A DNA stretch of 64,000 nucleotides from assembly GCA_029747585.1 (NCBI GenBank), contig JAPEVF010000151.1, positions 1 to 64,000 of the forward strand, written 5' to 3'. The notes under the pieces are model-generated. The model saw only the letters and a program-made list of their open reading frames with translations, was not told the DNA's origin and did no database searches. The stretch comes from Pleurotus djamor. Lineage: Eukaryota > Basidiomycota > Agaricomycetes > Agaricales > Pleurotaceae. Shown here piece after piece: positions 9,515 to 21,692 of this stretch (the first letter of the stretch is position 1; the number at the start of each line of letters is the position of its first letter). Both the position numbers and the translations under genes were made by a program.

Positions 9515-11939
9515 TCAAGGAGCGCGTCTAACCCTCATGGGCAACTGAACGCCCACCTTCACCTCGCCCTCCACGATAGGAACCATCACACCACCTGATT
9601 CTTGTCTACGCACGAGACCCGATCTATCATTCAGCAAGAATTCAAAGTTGTTGATGAATTCCACGAGGAAAGCTTGAAACTCTACGGTTCTGTACGTCAT
9701 GACATACGGTGATTAGTACCGATGCACCACCACCAGGTGTATTAATGAAAATCACGTACGCGAATCTGAAGCCAATGCAAGCACGTCGGCCGCCGCCAAA
9801 GGTAAGACTAAAAGGGAGGATATGGATGAATAAGGGATAGGCATGATAAAATGAGCGGAAACTTACAGTCCTTCGAAGGGACCAATGCTAACAGCGGGCT
9901 TTTGCCTGTTCAACCACCGATCTGGGTTGAATTCATCCGCATCGGGACCCCAAACGCCCTTGTTCCTACAACAAATCAGATCAAGGTGGAAAGGTCATAG
10001 ACGGATAGGTGTACCTATTATACGCAGTCACCGAAGCAGCGATCTTGGTACCCTTAGGAATGAAGACTTGGTTGATTTCCTCGCCCGAAATTGTAGTGAC
10101 AGGCTTAGAAAGTGGCACCATGTCGTCTTCAAGCGCTTGGCGGTGAAGAACAGGCGTCACTGGGTGATAACGCATACTTTCCTGGGGGTTCGAGCGCACT
10201 CAGCCGAAAGCATGGAAGTAAAGGAAAAGGCTAATGAATACCTTGGTAAACGCCTGTAAGTACGGCATCTCCTCCATATCAGTCGGCAAAAATCCAAACT
10301 GCCCTTTGGCAGCTAATTCCTTGGCTTTCGCTCGAATCTCAGCACGTAAGGTATTCTGCATCTTGGGGCTTTTCGCTAACTCCAAGATGGAGAATCCGAG
10401 GGTGTTCGCAGTGGTCTCGTGACCAGCGAGTAGAATCGTCCTACGATGGGTGATAAGAAATGAGAAAATCAAACCGTGGTGCAAAAGCCGCGGAAAGCTC
10501 ACCTCATCTCAGCGCATATCTCATCGTCTGACAGCTGTGTTTTGGGGTTCTCGGAACCATTTGCTTTAACTTCGAAGAGGAAGCAAACATCAAGGGTACG
10601 CGAGGACTGAGAGAAGGAAGTACGACGCACGAAGTAGGGTCATTAGGTCCCGGTGGCTCTGCCCTTGGATGATATCTTCGGATTTGTTCACGAGGAGCTC
10701 CCTGGCGATACGAGTGGATACTTCCTCGGCCTCACGGACTTTTTTGAACGCGAGGCCAGGGAGGAACTTGGAGGCGTGGTAGAAGAATTCCAGTGGGATA
10801 TAACCTAGGAAATTTTGCATGAAGAGGGCCACAGGTGAGTGGACATTGAAGCTGTCCAAGCTGGATGTGGGGATCGTGGGTTAGCAATCGGAGACAGGTG
10901 GGTATGATGAGAGAATGAAGCGTACATGAAGCTCTGCCAAACCCTCCCCAGTTCGCTCTCATGGCCGTGTTCCAGAGCACCAATGTGGTAATCGAACGCA
11001 GCTAAAGATACACGATGTAAGTTTAGTTTCATATCGGGATGAGGGCACGTTGTCAATTTATGCCGACGGTAACTCACCTTCCCCGATCACATCAAGCATA
11101 GCTCGTGAAATCCATGAGGCAACATTGAGGTCAAGCGCACCCTCCTTGCTAGACGCCAGCATATCTTGCCAGATAGTGGTCACCTGGCCAACACAGTAAA
11201 GTCACTTTGAGCGGCTGAACGTATTCAATTGAATCAGACGAAAGGGGGAGAATGCGTACCTTGCCAACATGACCAGAGAAGATAGGCCAGAAAGTCCTGG
11301 CCTCCGCGGTGCCGAATGCCGGCAGCATGATACGTTTGTGTCGTTTGTGTTGATCCCCTTGGGTATAGAAATCAGTACAGTTTAAGAGGAAACAATGATT
11401 GTGGCATCGCGCAATTACCCTCGACCCATACTAGTCCTTCTCCGGTTAGAATCTTCATCTGCTCACGGCGCTCGGGGGGACGCATGTATCGATAGCCACC
11501 ATAATGGAAGATATGCTCGATAGCGGTTGGGTCGGTGATAGACAATCGATCTTCCTAGAGGGGGAGAGGGATGTTGTGGTCAGAGATAACGTTGGGCAAG
11601 ATAAGGACGTACACCGAGGGGTGCTTTGAATCGTACGACGTTGCCGAACTCATTTTGCCATTGGATTTCGGTCTGCAGGGCGATGTGAGGTGTAGACTGG
11701 GAGGGGAGAAGAGTCAACGTACCTCCCCGGTTCCGTTATAGTGAAACTCAGTTAGGTGACCTAGGGCGAGGAATCAATTCAAGATGGGCTGGCAAAGATG
11801 AGATCGCGTGCTGCGTACCTAGTAGGAAGGAAGTTGATGCAGGACCACGAATGTTGCTGATGGACGAATGGTTCCTACGTCGATATCGTACGAAGATGAT
11901 GAGAATCAAGGCAATCCCGACGACAAGTAGTGAAGACAT
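9515..11939 (-). CDS. Cytochrome P450 monooxygenase, about a dozen exons
   Basis: Heme-thiolate monooxygenase, anchored to the ER by an N-terminal membrane helix (MSSLLVVGIALILIIFVRYR, exon 1 11819-11939). The exons I could check by phase join without breaks. Recognisable parts in order: C-helix WVEGDQHKRHKR; I-helix LLAGHETTANTLGF with the oxygen-activating AGxET; K-helix ESMRYHP (ExxR); meander PDADEFNPDRW; and heme loop FGGGRRACIGFRFA, fitting FxxGxRxCxG with Cys as the iron ligand. Expected length is about 550 residues, normal for fungal P450s. The donors and acceptors are regular, the introns 50-70 bases. The gene has no pathway neighbours that point to a substrate; no terpene, polyketide or peptide synthase gene is visible around it. 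The P450 family number cannot be given by eye. Confidence 0.93.
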
Positions 11940-11980
11940 GTCGAGAGAGTTTGATGAGTGTTCGTGGGTTTGCCATGGGC

Positions 11981-11986
11981 CTTATA
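11981..11986 (-). promoter_or_regulatory. Possible TATA element of P450 gene
   Basis: TATAAG on the minus strand about 45 bases upstream of the P450 ATG at 11939. It is rather close to the start codon, so the assignment is tentative. Confidence 0.3.
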
Positions 11987-11989
11987 GTG

Positions 11990-14140
11990 TTTCTAATGGC
12001 ACACGGTGCCCCGATCAAGTCCCATCCATTCTGTGCCACGCTGCGGTCATCCTTGTGGCTGGGCGAACATGTTCGTAATCTTCAACGGAGGGAATTGAGA
12101 CTATCACTTCGTTATTAAGGAGTACCACGGCACCCGCCAGACCAAAAGGAGTGGCCCTGAGAGAACGTGGAATGCCAGGTGGATCAGGTGGCCTGGCATT
12201 GAGGGCGATTGAGGGCGGACTCGCAAAGACGAAAAGAGGACTTACAAACCCTGAACATGAGAAGAACACATGCTGAAAGCTTTTGTTGCTGTAGCTCATG
12301 GATTGTGTGAGGCCTTTCCCTGGTTTCGTAAGTTAGATGTTATATTCAAGCTTTAGAGTTTGTTCACCTTAACCAGCTAAGCACAAGGACGTCGAAAGCG
12401 GTGAAGCAGATCTTTTGCCGAAGTGACTCTAGTAGAATGCGTCATCTCGACAGAGGTTTATCGCCTCGTGCTTCATTAATATAATGCTTGACCCAGCACC
12501 CCAGCTACAGCAAGCTAGGCGTACTTGTACTGATTAGGCCTAGAAGAAATGGTGAGTTGTTTGTCCTCAGATGCGTATGCATACGTACTCGTGGTGGCGC
12601 TCACCACGCCTGGATGTTTGAATATGAGTTGCGGCACATTGCGCCCAGAACCGAAGCTAGTCTCGGAGATCATCCCGCAGCGTCCATCGGAACAGTCATC
12701 ACCAGCATTATTTACAGCAAATGACATCATATGAAGGTGTAGGACTGGGTACTGTGCTCCTGCTGCGTTCAGGAAGCTGGTAAAGTCTGAGTCTGAGTCG
12801 CTCGAACTTACCGTGATTCGACATCTCACATCACCCTGGCACCTTCAAAGTTCAAGCTCAAGCTGGAAGCATCAAAGCATCCCCACCACCATCAGAAAAA
12901 ATGACATCGATACGATCGAGCGCGAGGGAGTCTCCCTCGACCTCGTCAAGTGCCCAGTGGGTAGTTTCTAGGCTTTATCAAGGTTCGAGTGATGTTGTGA
13001 AAAGCTTCATCGAGCCGATGTGCTAGGTGTCGTCGGTGTTGGTATCTGCGAGGAGGAGAATCAAAGGAGAATATAAGGGCAGGTCCAGACGAGTTTAACG
13101 ACAGAGATCAAGGGAGCCACGGAACCACGGGCCGGGCCGGGGCGCCCGCAGGCGCTTGCAGCGATACCATCATTGAAATTTTGAAACTTGACGACTTCGT
13201 AAGAGGATCGATTGTCATCCTCTCCTCATAGAGGCTGGCACTTCAACGAGCCTAACGCCATCGCTCCCTTTTGAATTCCAAAGAACTTTCCGAGGAGCGT
13301 GTTGTTATTACCCGCGTCATTCCCAATTCGGATTTCACTGCGACGCCTCCAAGCTTCAGTACTACTCAGTGACCACGACATGACAGTCCTGAGCACCATT
13401 TCTTCAAGTTCCACCTCTCGATTTTCCTAAGCCCTTTACACTTTCAATTGACCTGTATGTTTAAAGGGGCTTGGATGGAGTCTGTAGACTGATGGCCAGA
13501 CAGCTATACGACGTTCGAATCGGCAAAAATGCTACACAGTGACCTATGCCAGACGACTATCATGATGGCAGGATAGCTAATAGCAACGTTGCGAGTACTT
13601 CACACGGCTACAGATCCATTACAGCCGGACTCGCCTCGAGAACTGGCTGGGACTCTCAATCAGAACCACTCAGCCCCGGTTTTTGATTGACGTTTGTCGG
13701 GAATAAACGCATGTTTTGGTGGTAACCCATGATCATCGTTGCAATGTTGTCGCTCACATCACCATACGCACAGGAGGAGAACTGTTTTTGATGCAACAAT
13801 GTGCAAGAGGTTTCACTTCGATCATGATGAAGCAACGACTCCGAAGCTTTTTTTCAGTCGCCGCGACATGGCCTTCGAACAGAGTCTTGTACCAAGGACG
13901 TGAATCAGAACAACATGGTGAACAACCCTTAGTTCGGGCGACTTGGAAAGTCTGTAACTATCAAAGAAGTTTACAATCGACAAGAGTCATGCAATCCATC
14001 AAGGCTCCTCGGAAAGTCCGATGTTTCATCGCCTCTTCGCCAATCGGGAATGCCTTTCCCATCCAGATTCATGCGGGGGAACACATATCCCTGAGAACCC
14101 ATGGCATTAATACCTTCCCATCTACGTCTGGTCAATACCC
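11990..14140. other. Intergenic region, no supported gene
   Basis: About 2.1 kb without a recognisable gene. Minus-strand frames at 12015-12299 and 12515-12829 and a plus-strand frame at 13716-14231 lack domain content, splice consistency or plausible composition. A short GC-rich patch (13131-13160, GGGCCGGGCCGGGGCGCCC) stands out from the surrounding base composition. Confidence 0.45.
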
Positions 14141-14165
14141 CCCTTCCCTTCCCTTCCCTTCCCTT
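14141..14165 (+). repeat. (CCCTT)5 pyrimidine tract in promoter
   Basis: Five perfect CCCTT units, ending 29 bases upstream of the ATG of the gene at 14195. Pyrimidine-rich tracts close to the start are common in strongly expressed fungal promoters, and this one may mark the transcription start region. It could also be a neutral microsatellite. Confidence 0.8.
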
Positions 14166-14194
14166 CGTTCATTATTCCTTTATTCTAGCTTTCG

Positions 14195-16121
14195 ATGGAG
14201 CGCCGGACGCGTTGGAGCTTCCTTTTGCTAGCATGGAATGCTCTTTATATCTGCGCTGCATCAGCCCAGGTAGTTCCTCCCATGGAATTGGTGAGACAGC
14301 TCTACCCTGGCTTTTTGCGATGATTGAATGTCTCGTAGGGTTTTACCTTCAACTATGACAAGTCAGATCCTCCTGTCCTTGTCACTGGTGAGTTACTTTC
14401 TTGTCTCACGGCGTACAATGCTAACAGGAATCGGTTCCCTCAGAGCAATGCGAGAGGTTGCACATAACAATGGGGCGGAATGGTCAGACTGGGTATGTCT
14501 CAAAGATGATTTCTTTTCCCTTCATCACCTTGACTACATCTACATACATCCATCCAAGTCCCAACCCTGCTCCTCCATACAAGCTTCACGTCCTCACATC
14601 GTAAGTTCTCTCGCCTCATTATCGACCTTCGCGCGCTGATAAGTTTCGATCAGCGGCCCTTGGTTAACTCCATTTGTTATTGATCTTCCCGGGACTGGCC
14701 CTACTTTTGTAAGCGTTTCTACACTACAACACACCCTCAGACCGTTGCTAATCCGGGTCGGTAGGAATGGGACGTACCATTCCCTCCTGGTACTACAGTA
14801 AGTATGTTCCACTTTCAATCCTGCGCGACCACTCATGAACGCCTTTACTCTACCTGATAGTATCAAACCTGTATGGTACGTTCTCCATCTATCTCCGCAG
14901 CCGTATCATTGACTTAGGCATGCCCAGTTCGATGGGAACGGTGTTTCTGGTGGTTGCCAAGACAAGTACACCGTAATCAGAAACTCCACGGTCAATAATC
15001 CTACCTGTCAAAACATCACCTTCCCTCCCCTCCTCGATGTAACGACCTTCGTTCAATCACCCAAAGCCGGGCCCATGTCCCAACACGGGTTTATTGGACA
15101 GGTACTTGAACGATTCTTGGATGTGTGAATTCAATGAATAGCTGATGGTGATTGGCAGTGTACTGATTTATCCGTCAAGCCGCTCAATGGCACTCCCCCA
15201 TTCACGCTCCTTGTGAATAGGATCATTTGTTGACTCTCATGGCAGTTCCTGACAATAAGACATAGATTGCGCCAACCCTTCGCCCGCCCTACCAGATCGT
15301 GTCAAACTCAATGGATGCCATTACATGGACAGTTTCACTCGTACGTATCTACCACTCTGAACTGCCTTTTTGTGATTTCCCTCTGATCATTGTATGGGTG
15401 CCAGTCTTTTAACTTTCCGTTCTTCTTATCTCTAACCAGCAATGACGGGCGTATGTGGTCTTTCGGTCCACAGCATAGTGCAAGCCCAGGACCCGACGAT
15501 TGCCTCGCCCCAGGACTAATGTTCGTATCTTTTTCATTTATCAACCTTCTGATCCACATATGATATCGTCCTCGTACTGATCACTGTCGTATCAAATCTA
15601 GATCACCTCAGAAAGCACGTAAAACTGCGGTCGGCGCTGGCGTTGGTTCCTTGTTCGCCGGTATCGTACTCGGCGGTCTCGGAGCGGTCTTATTCTGGCG
15701 GTATAGGCTTCGTGATATCGAAGCAGGCTCAGAACCCAAGCCGAAGACATCGTCAGAGCCTTGGGCATCAAGTGGTGGCTTGGACCGCGATGGTTTCTCG
15801 GCGTCGGCGTCGTCTCAAGATAGTACCGCACAAGACCCCGTATCTAGTGGCTCAACGCCACCGTTGCCTCAGAGATCCCGTAAGGGCACACAGAATCGAT
15901 CGAATACTGTCGAAACTGAAAGTTCTTCAGAAACTCGGTATAGGAATAGGATATCGTCTGACGGCGTGCAGGTTCAGAGACAACCAACATATGTTCTCCA
16001 TCGGGATGGCGGCGCGGTTCTCGCGGAAGCAAGCTCGAGCCAGGTCATTGACCTCCCTCCTCTCTATGCAGAGGGGAACTTCCAGAGGAACTCCACCTCC
16101 CCTCGACCAGAAAAGTCCTAA
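14195..16121 (+). CDS. Secreted/single-pass membrane protein, paralog A of a tandem pair
   Basis: Exon 1 (14195-14269) encodes a signal peptide (MERRTRWSFLLLAWNALYIC). About ten further exons join in phase. The lumenal part holds two similar modules: first EQCERLHITMGRNG, PNPAPPYKLHVLTSGPW, EWDVPFPPGT, YQTCMFDGNGVSGGCQ; then PTCQNITFPP, HGFIGQCTDLSV, NGTPPFTLL, IAPTLRPPYQIV and ITWTVSLSF. Next are a transmembrane helix (SLFAGIVLGGLGAVLFW, about 15645-15700) and a Ser-rich cytoplasmic tail ending in an acidic LPPLY motif. This architecture recurs in agaric genomes, but I know of no assigned function. The even cysteines and N-x-T sites suit a glycosylated extracellular domain. The paralog at 17226-19128 has the same order of segments and matching introns. 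No break was found. Confidence 0.82.
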
Positions 16122-17225
16122 GTATGGATTCGGATATAGTTTGTGGTATCGGCGTGCTTCGTATACCCTCTATCCCTTCATTTCCTGTGTTTCGACGAGT
16201 TGATCTCTGCAGTTGTTCTACGTAGTATGTATTTCATTTCCATTTCGTCCGGGACATGTTTGTATTACTTTGTTGTCTGGGACTCATGCTTTCAACCTGA
16301 TGGCAATTTGTACTTTCATCTGGCTATGACTGATTGATTCGCTATAGCTCTTTAGCAAATAGTTTTGCGCAAGGGATCGATCGAGACTCGCTGCGTTGCC
16401 AGCCAGTGCGCACGCCCAGTGCCGCGTGAAACCCATGATCATTTCACTTCCTTACTTCCTTGTTGGTTGAGGCATTGATCGGGCAAATGAATGTGAGTTA
16501 TTAACTCATCAGACTTTTTCTTACGCAACCTCATTGATGCTTTCCCTCGTATTTTGGTCTTTTGTAGGGCGCTGTGGTGACAGCGACCACCACCAGCGAT
16601 GAGCCATATTTCCTACCACATGCTCCCTCTCCACGTTCTGAGCGAAACTCGATGTCCATGGCCCCGGTCATAGCCAGGATCAAGCTCTGAAACTTGTGCT
16701 CTTATACCGCTCCCTCAATGAGATGAAATTCGAAACTGGATTGCGCCAGTGCAACCCAGTCCATCGCATCTCCCATAAGTCTTCGGTTCCCATTCCCGAC
16801 GTTCAAGCTCCCTTTGGTCCATCAAGCAGAGGTCTCGAGTAAGTCATCCAAGGAAAGAATGTTTCTTGACTTATTCATGTCTTACTTCCCCCAGACGCAA
16901 AAATATCTGATTTGAACCTTACCACACGTCGTTAAATCGTCCACCTCCCACGAACTCCACCAATCCGTAGAAACTCCAGCATGGTTTCTCGATTGCTGTC
17001 AAGCCGTGGCCCACACTACTGAATGCTTTGATTGATCATTCCTTTCTGACGACTCCGTTAGCATCATGATATTTACGTGAATCATGATGCACAGTACAAA
17101 TTCTTATTTCGTGGAGTGCAATTTTGCGACATACACATTGGTACCGTATAAAATCGACCCAGCTTATCCAACTTTCCCTCCTCTATCAAGCAATGCTTTC
17201 GTGTCTTTCGCTCAAATTGATCAGT
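16122..17225. other. Spacer between tandem paralogs A and B
   Basis: About 1.1 kb with the 3' region of paralog A and the promoter of paralog B. No gene recognised. A possible TATA-like element (TATAAAA at 17148-17154) lies about 75 bases upstream of the chosen start of paralog B. Confidence 0.4.
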
Positions 17226-19128
17226 ATGAAAGCCAGAGGCGTCCTGTTGCTCGTTCTGGGGCTCTGTCCTGTGGCTCAGATTGTCTTCGCCGCGAATATC
17301 ATCCAGCCCATGGAACAATCATTCCTCTTCCAATGGGACAAGCCTTCGGAACTGCCTATCCCCGTTACTGGTAAATTCTGACCAATATTATCTCTGCTCA
17401 CGTCTCACCAAGTTTACTGTAGAACAATGTGAAAGGATCCATATAACGTGGGGCAGAGATGGCGCAACTGGGTGAGTAGGGCTTTCCTCAATTGCCGCAT
17501 CCTCTGTGCTCAACGTCTAACTCAGGCCAGATCCATCTGCTCCATACAAGCTGATGGTCTTCGCTACGTAGGTACCTTCCATATCCCTTTACGGCTTCCA
17601 AACGAGATCCTCCTTAGTGGTCCCTGGAAAACCCCCTTTATCATCGACGCTGGGGTTGGCCTAGAGTTTGTGCGTTACCAAAACTCTTTTGTAGTCCTAC
17701 ACATTTTAACGTTGCTTGGACAGGACTGGGACGTTTCTTTTCCTCCAGGAACTATGGTTAGCTCATTCAACTCTCAGGTTTTCCGCCCGCACTTATAACA
17801 AGTTGATAGTATGTCATATGCATGGTATGGCCGTGACACCCTTTTTCGCTGTCGACTCACTTCGACGTCCGTATGTATCACTAGTTTGACAACAACGGAA
17901 ACTCTGGCGGCTGCCAGGATAGACACACTGTTATCAAGAATTCGACAGTGGCCTCCCCGACCTGCCAGGACATCGCGTTTCCTCCTGTCCTGGGTGTTCA
18001 AGGGTACGGTCCTAACGGTGCACTCTCCGATCACGGGTGGATTCCTCAGGTAAGTGATGCACCTTAACTCAAATAAACTGCTGCTTGATTATTATTTTTA
18101 ATCAAAGTGCTCGGACATAGCGTTACAACCAGTCGCTGGCAACGCGACGCCCCCTTTCACCGCATATGTTAGTTGGACTCAATGAAAGCTTGATAGATTC
18201 TGTTTTAATACATTTACCCATAGATTGCCCCACCGTTGAGGCCACCATATAAGATTGTTTCACATGACTTTGGCTTTATAAACTGGACCGTGACCTTGGT
18301 GAGTGTCGACTATCGTATCATGAGATCCAATCCCTCAATAATACCCTCAAATCTGGCTGGTTAATAACGATAGTCGGACGGATTCGCATTCTTCCTGTCC
18401 GTTGAAAGTAGTGATGGTCTCATGTGGTCCGTTGGCCCACAACATAGCTCAAGATCTTCTTCAGATGGTTGCCTAGCTCCCGAACTGCTGCATGAGTCAC
18501 ATCTACCGTCGCATCTCCTTACGTGATACTGATGAAGAGCGAACAGTGCCACTTCAAATACCTCACAACCGGTTCCGATTTCCACTCCAGAACCTTGCAC
18601 TCCAGAGCCAAAGTTGGTATAGTGCTTTTNGTTCTGTTTTTTTCGTACTCAATCCCTCGTTGAAGTAGATCGTCCCGTGGCTCAGCCGCCGCTGCCGGAG
18701 CAGGAGTCGGGGGGTTCTTTGGTAGTGTCTTCCTTGCGCTCGCGGGCGCCTACCTTTATTGGCGGACAAAGCAAAAGACTCTAGAGAACAACTTGATGAT
18801 CAAACCACGTCCCCTCTCATATCCAGAGCCACGCCGTGGTCAAACAGATCTCAGCCCCTTACCCCTGATCTCTCCTCTCACTACTCCAGAGTCGACGCCC
18901 ACATTTCCTACTACTCCTACGTTATTCAGATCTGTCAAGAATAGGAATGCCGCTCGAAGTCACCCCGGTGAATTGACCTCGCTTCCATCGATGCCTCGCC
19001 GTCCCACGGTGATATTACACCATGACAGTGGTTTTCGCGTGGTGGCAAATCCAGATCCCACAAATCCAGACATGGTTGAGTTACCTCCCGAATACATCGA
19101 GAGGAGGATTCGGCCTAACGCAACATAG
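17226..19128 (+). CDS. Secreted/single-pass membrane protein, paralog B of a tandem pair
   Basis: Same design as the gene at 14195-16121. A signal peptide starts at the ATG at 17226 (MKARGVLLLVLGLCPVAQIV); another in-frame ATG at 17193 would add 11 residues. Then come module 1 (EQCERIHITWGRDG, PDPSAPYKLMVFATSGPW, WDVSFPPGT, YVICMFDNNGNSGGCQ), module 2 (PTCQDIAFPPVLG, QCSDIALQP, NATPPFTAY, IAPPLRPPYKIV, INWTVTL), a transmembrane segment (VGGFFGSVFLALAGAYLYW) and a Pro/Ser/Thr-rich tail that ends, like paralog A, with PTVILHHDSG and LPPEY. Intron positions agree with paralog A, so they arose by tandem duplication. The LPPxY motif is a PPxY-like element and could bind WW-domain ubiquitin ligases; this is inference. 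One undetermined base (18630) lies in an intron or linker stretch. Confidence 0.82.
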
Positions 19129-19732
19129 CCTCACCGTCTGCTCCCTTCTTGTGCTACGGCCTCATCATACAATATTTCGCTTCTCAAGGTCACATCTAGT
19201 GGTTGTTCGTCTGGCCTTTTCATTTGTTGTAATTTATTCTTTTGCATCCTTTTCCAGCTGTCGGATGACTTCTCGTTATATGTAATTCTACACTTTTCTC
19301 GTCCAGTACAAGTCCAGTAGTTGGTACGCTCCGAGTCCCAGCGAGACAATCTAATCATCGCCCAGCTTCTTGAATGGGCGCCAATGGCATAGCCACCTGT
19401 CAAACATGTGACTCCGTCGGTGTGACCAACGTGACAAGTACTCAACCTTCTGGGTACTGATGGAACATCTGCTTCTAACTGGGTTGGAAATGCTTTTACC
19501 TAGAACAGTTGCGGAGTTTCTACCAGAGCAGTCATCAAAATGGGGCAGGGCATACTAGAAGCGAGCACCACGGCACTGACTCTGATTCCTCCCCTTCGTT
19601 CCCCACAAGGTCCGTTCCTGGTAAGTACCTGTAATCGTCAGTCCTTCGCCTCGAGCATCATTCATGACGATATCTCAACTTGAAGCCTCCTACTCTACAG
19701 TGTATCCAACGTCCACTGCGCTGGGCATAAAT
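19129..19732. other. Intergenic, no supported gene
   Basis: 3' flank of paralog B and upstream region of the gene at 19817. Only short overlapping frames on both strands. Nothing recognised. Confidence 0.4.
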
Positions 19733-19739
19733 ATAAATT
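19733..19739 (+). promoter_or_regulatory. TATA box of gene 19817-20729
   Basis: TATAAAT, 77 bases upstream of the ATG at 19817, a usual distance in this window. Confidence 0.5.
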
Positions 19740-19816
19740 GAAGCATGGACCCAAGCCTTGAAGTGCATCTTCGACTTGCCCCCTTCCGACTCACGCTTGA
19801 AAAGCTTCCAGCGTCA

Positions 19817-20729
19817 TGAGCAATATCTTTGTAGAACGTCTCACCCCGCCTGAGGTGGAACGTCGTTTTTCAAACGGTATGATTTCCTTTTGTTCACGAT
19901 AGTTTTCGCAACACTGAGTCCGTCAAATTAGCGAGGAAATTATGATATGCGACCACCAAGGCCGTTCAAGTGATGGTGAAGTGGTTTGGTGGGTCTCCTT
20001 GTACAAATACTGCACAGGTGCCCACCCTACCGACCCGGACTTTGCAAAGAAAGGTGGCGCTATCGTGCTCATCTTTGTCCATCATGGATACCTCTACACG
20101 TTCGACAACGACTGGTCCTTCCAGCAATTCTCTATCGCGTACGATCGAAAGAATGCAAGGCATCTCCGAACCCTTCCCATGTCCTATAGTGGCAGCGAAG
20201 CAACCAACAAAGCCCAAGCACGTGAGTCCCTGACATCACTCCATCTCTACTCAACGCCGATGATATCTCCTACTGTCCAGAGGACATAAACTTTGAAACG
20301 GACCTAGTCCTCCATAAGAATCGTGGAAACGAAACCTTCGTTTTTCCCGCTCAGTTCCGCGAATCGTTCTTCCGGGCGCCTCAGACCCAAGCCACCGGCT
20401 TCGAGGTTGAAAACGGAGCGATGTTTGGAATAAAGAAAGAACCCTCAGTCAAGCTCGATGTTTCGCATGCGCCTGTTCGAGGGTTGAACGTCCTCAAGTG
20501 CTATGACCCCACACAAACCCTCAAAATCGGTGAGTGGACCATGAACGCTCTGTGAAGCCTGAGGAATTTCCTAATCTCCCTTTTTAGAGTTTATACACCG
20601 AACGGTTAATTCGGCTTCCGTGAGTCATTCCTTTTATCCTCCTCAAGCTCGACTAGTTAATGGTAACACCAGGGCACCGAGAAGAACAAACTCAGCCGTT
20701 CCTTTGACATCAAGTTGTCTGAATTCTAG
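19817..20729 (+). CDS. Unrecognised 227-residue cytosolic protein, five exons
   Basis: Five exons (19817-19876, 19936-20221, 20281-20529, 20588-20619, 20673-20729) join in phase to 227 residues, supported by good GT..AG ends and introns of 51-59 bases. I see no signal peptide or membrane segment. The N-terminal half contains alternating polar and hydrophobic stretches (VVWWVSLYKY, GGAIVLIFVHHGYLYTF), which look like a beta-sheet fold; the second half has FETDLVLHKNRGNETFVFP and ends in DIKLSEF. I do not recognise the family. The exon phasing makes a real gene likely. A TATA box precedes it. Confidence 0.6.
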
Positions 20730-21096
20730 CCCCACTTTGGCGTGCAGAGCTTGGAGCATAGTTATACATCCCTAACAAGACCACCGAAATGTATGAACTG
20801 TTTTCCCAATGGCTAATACCGTGTCAATTCTGTGTCAACGCGGAGGTTGAGCGAAAACCACAGTCCCCAAGCCCAAACTGTCAGGCCAGATCCACGGATT
20901 CACGCTATTTGATCATGTCGAACGCTTTTCAATGTTATTTACGCCAGCAGTACTAGTATCGATGACACCAGAGTGGGTGGCGGTTCAAGGGTCCTCGTTG
21001 AATCCCACCGTGCGTGCGTTTGGCCTTCAAGCCACCCTTCGTGACCTTCTGGCGACATATCAGTGACTGGCCCTCCCACGCGACTAGTACAAGAGG
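20730..21096. other. Intergenic, no supported gene
   Basis: Spacer between the 227-residue gene and a TATA element at 21097. No recognisable coding sequence. Confidence 0.4.
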
Positions 21097-21104
21097 TATA
21101 AATA
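21097..21104 (+). promoter_or_regulatory. TATA box
   Basis: TATAAATA, about 80 bases upstream of the ATG at 21177 and 108 upstream of the ATG at 21205. It is one of the best TATA matches in the window and is the main reason to suspect a gene just downstream. Confidence 0.55.
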
Positions 21105-21204
21105 CCTGTCTGCGTATCTTCTGGTCTCTATAACAGTCGTTCAACCCCCACCATCCTTCCTAACCTCTGGTGATAATGAAGAAAACTAAAACCGTTGTTG
21201 AAGA

Positions 21205-21651
21205 ATGCAGCGACTCCGAACCCGGGAGACCACCGCCTCTCCCAACGTCAAGTCGACCTCCGAACCTACTAAGGGAGTGGCAACGCGAGTCACCAAGAAG
21301 CACATCGGCGGTCTGGAACGTTTCTTGAGGAAGTTCCTGTTGCCCTTGTTGCTGCTTTTCCTATCTGACTCCATGCCTATCTAGAAGAAATGGCGTTTCT
21401 TATGCAAAAAAGTGGTAGACCATTGCGACCGTCATGTCGACTATCACTTGGCTCTCCGGATGTATTGTATGTTCTGCAACTGGGCGGTGAGTCATGCAGC
21501 TATTCCTCCTTTTTCTACCCCTTATCACCCTTACATTCAACAGGACCAGTCCGCATCCATGGCCTCGACATCCGACCACAAGGAATCGCTGTTCATTTCA
21601 CTCGCGATCAAGAACTACTGTATATAGAATTTGATCCCAAAGTATGTTTCA
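21205..21651 (+). CDS. Tentative small Cys/His-rich gene, interrupted by a TAG
   Basis: A frame from the ATG at 21205 encodes a basic N-terminus (TKKHIGGLERFLRKFL) and a Leu-rich stretch, then meets TAG at about 21382-21384. The same frame carries on directly as KKWRFLCKKVVDHCDRH, then YCMFCNW, and reaches a well-formed intron (GTGAGT...CAACAG, about 21485-21542) that joins in phase to a last exon ending at a stop near 21651. The Cys and His spacing could bind zinc. Either an intron with a donor I could not identify removes the TAG, or the gene is broken. An alternative ATG at 21177 opens another frame of about 50 codons. No family recognised. Confidence 0.3.
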
Positions 21652-21692
21652 AACGGATGGTCCCCATTACCGAAGACTTCGCCCGCGCTTAA

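Noticed and set aside
13716..14231. 171-codon plus-strand frame
   Set aside because: It runs through the (CCCTT)5 tract into the signal-peptide exon of the gene at 14195 in another phase; no motif.
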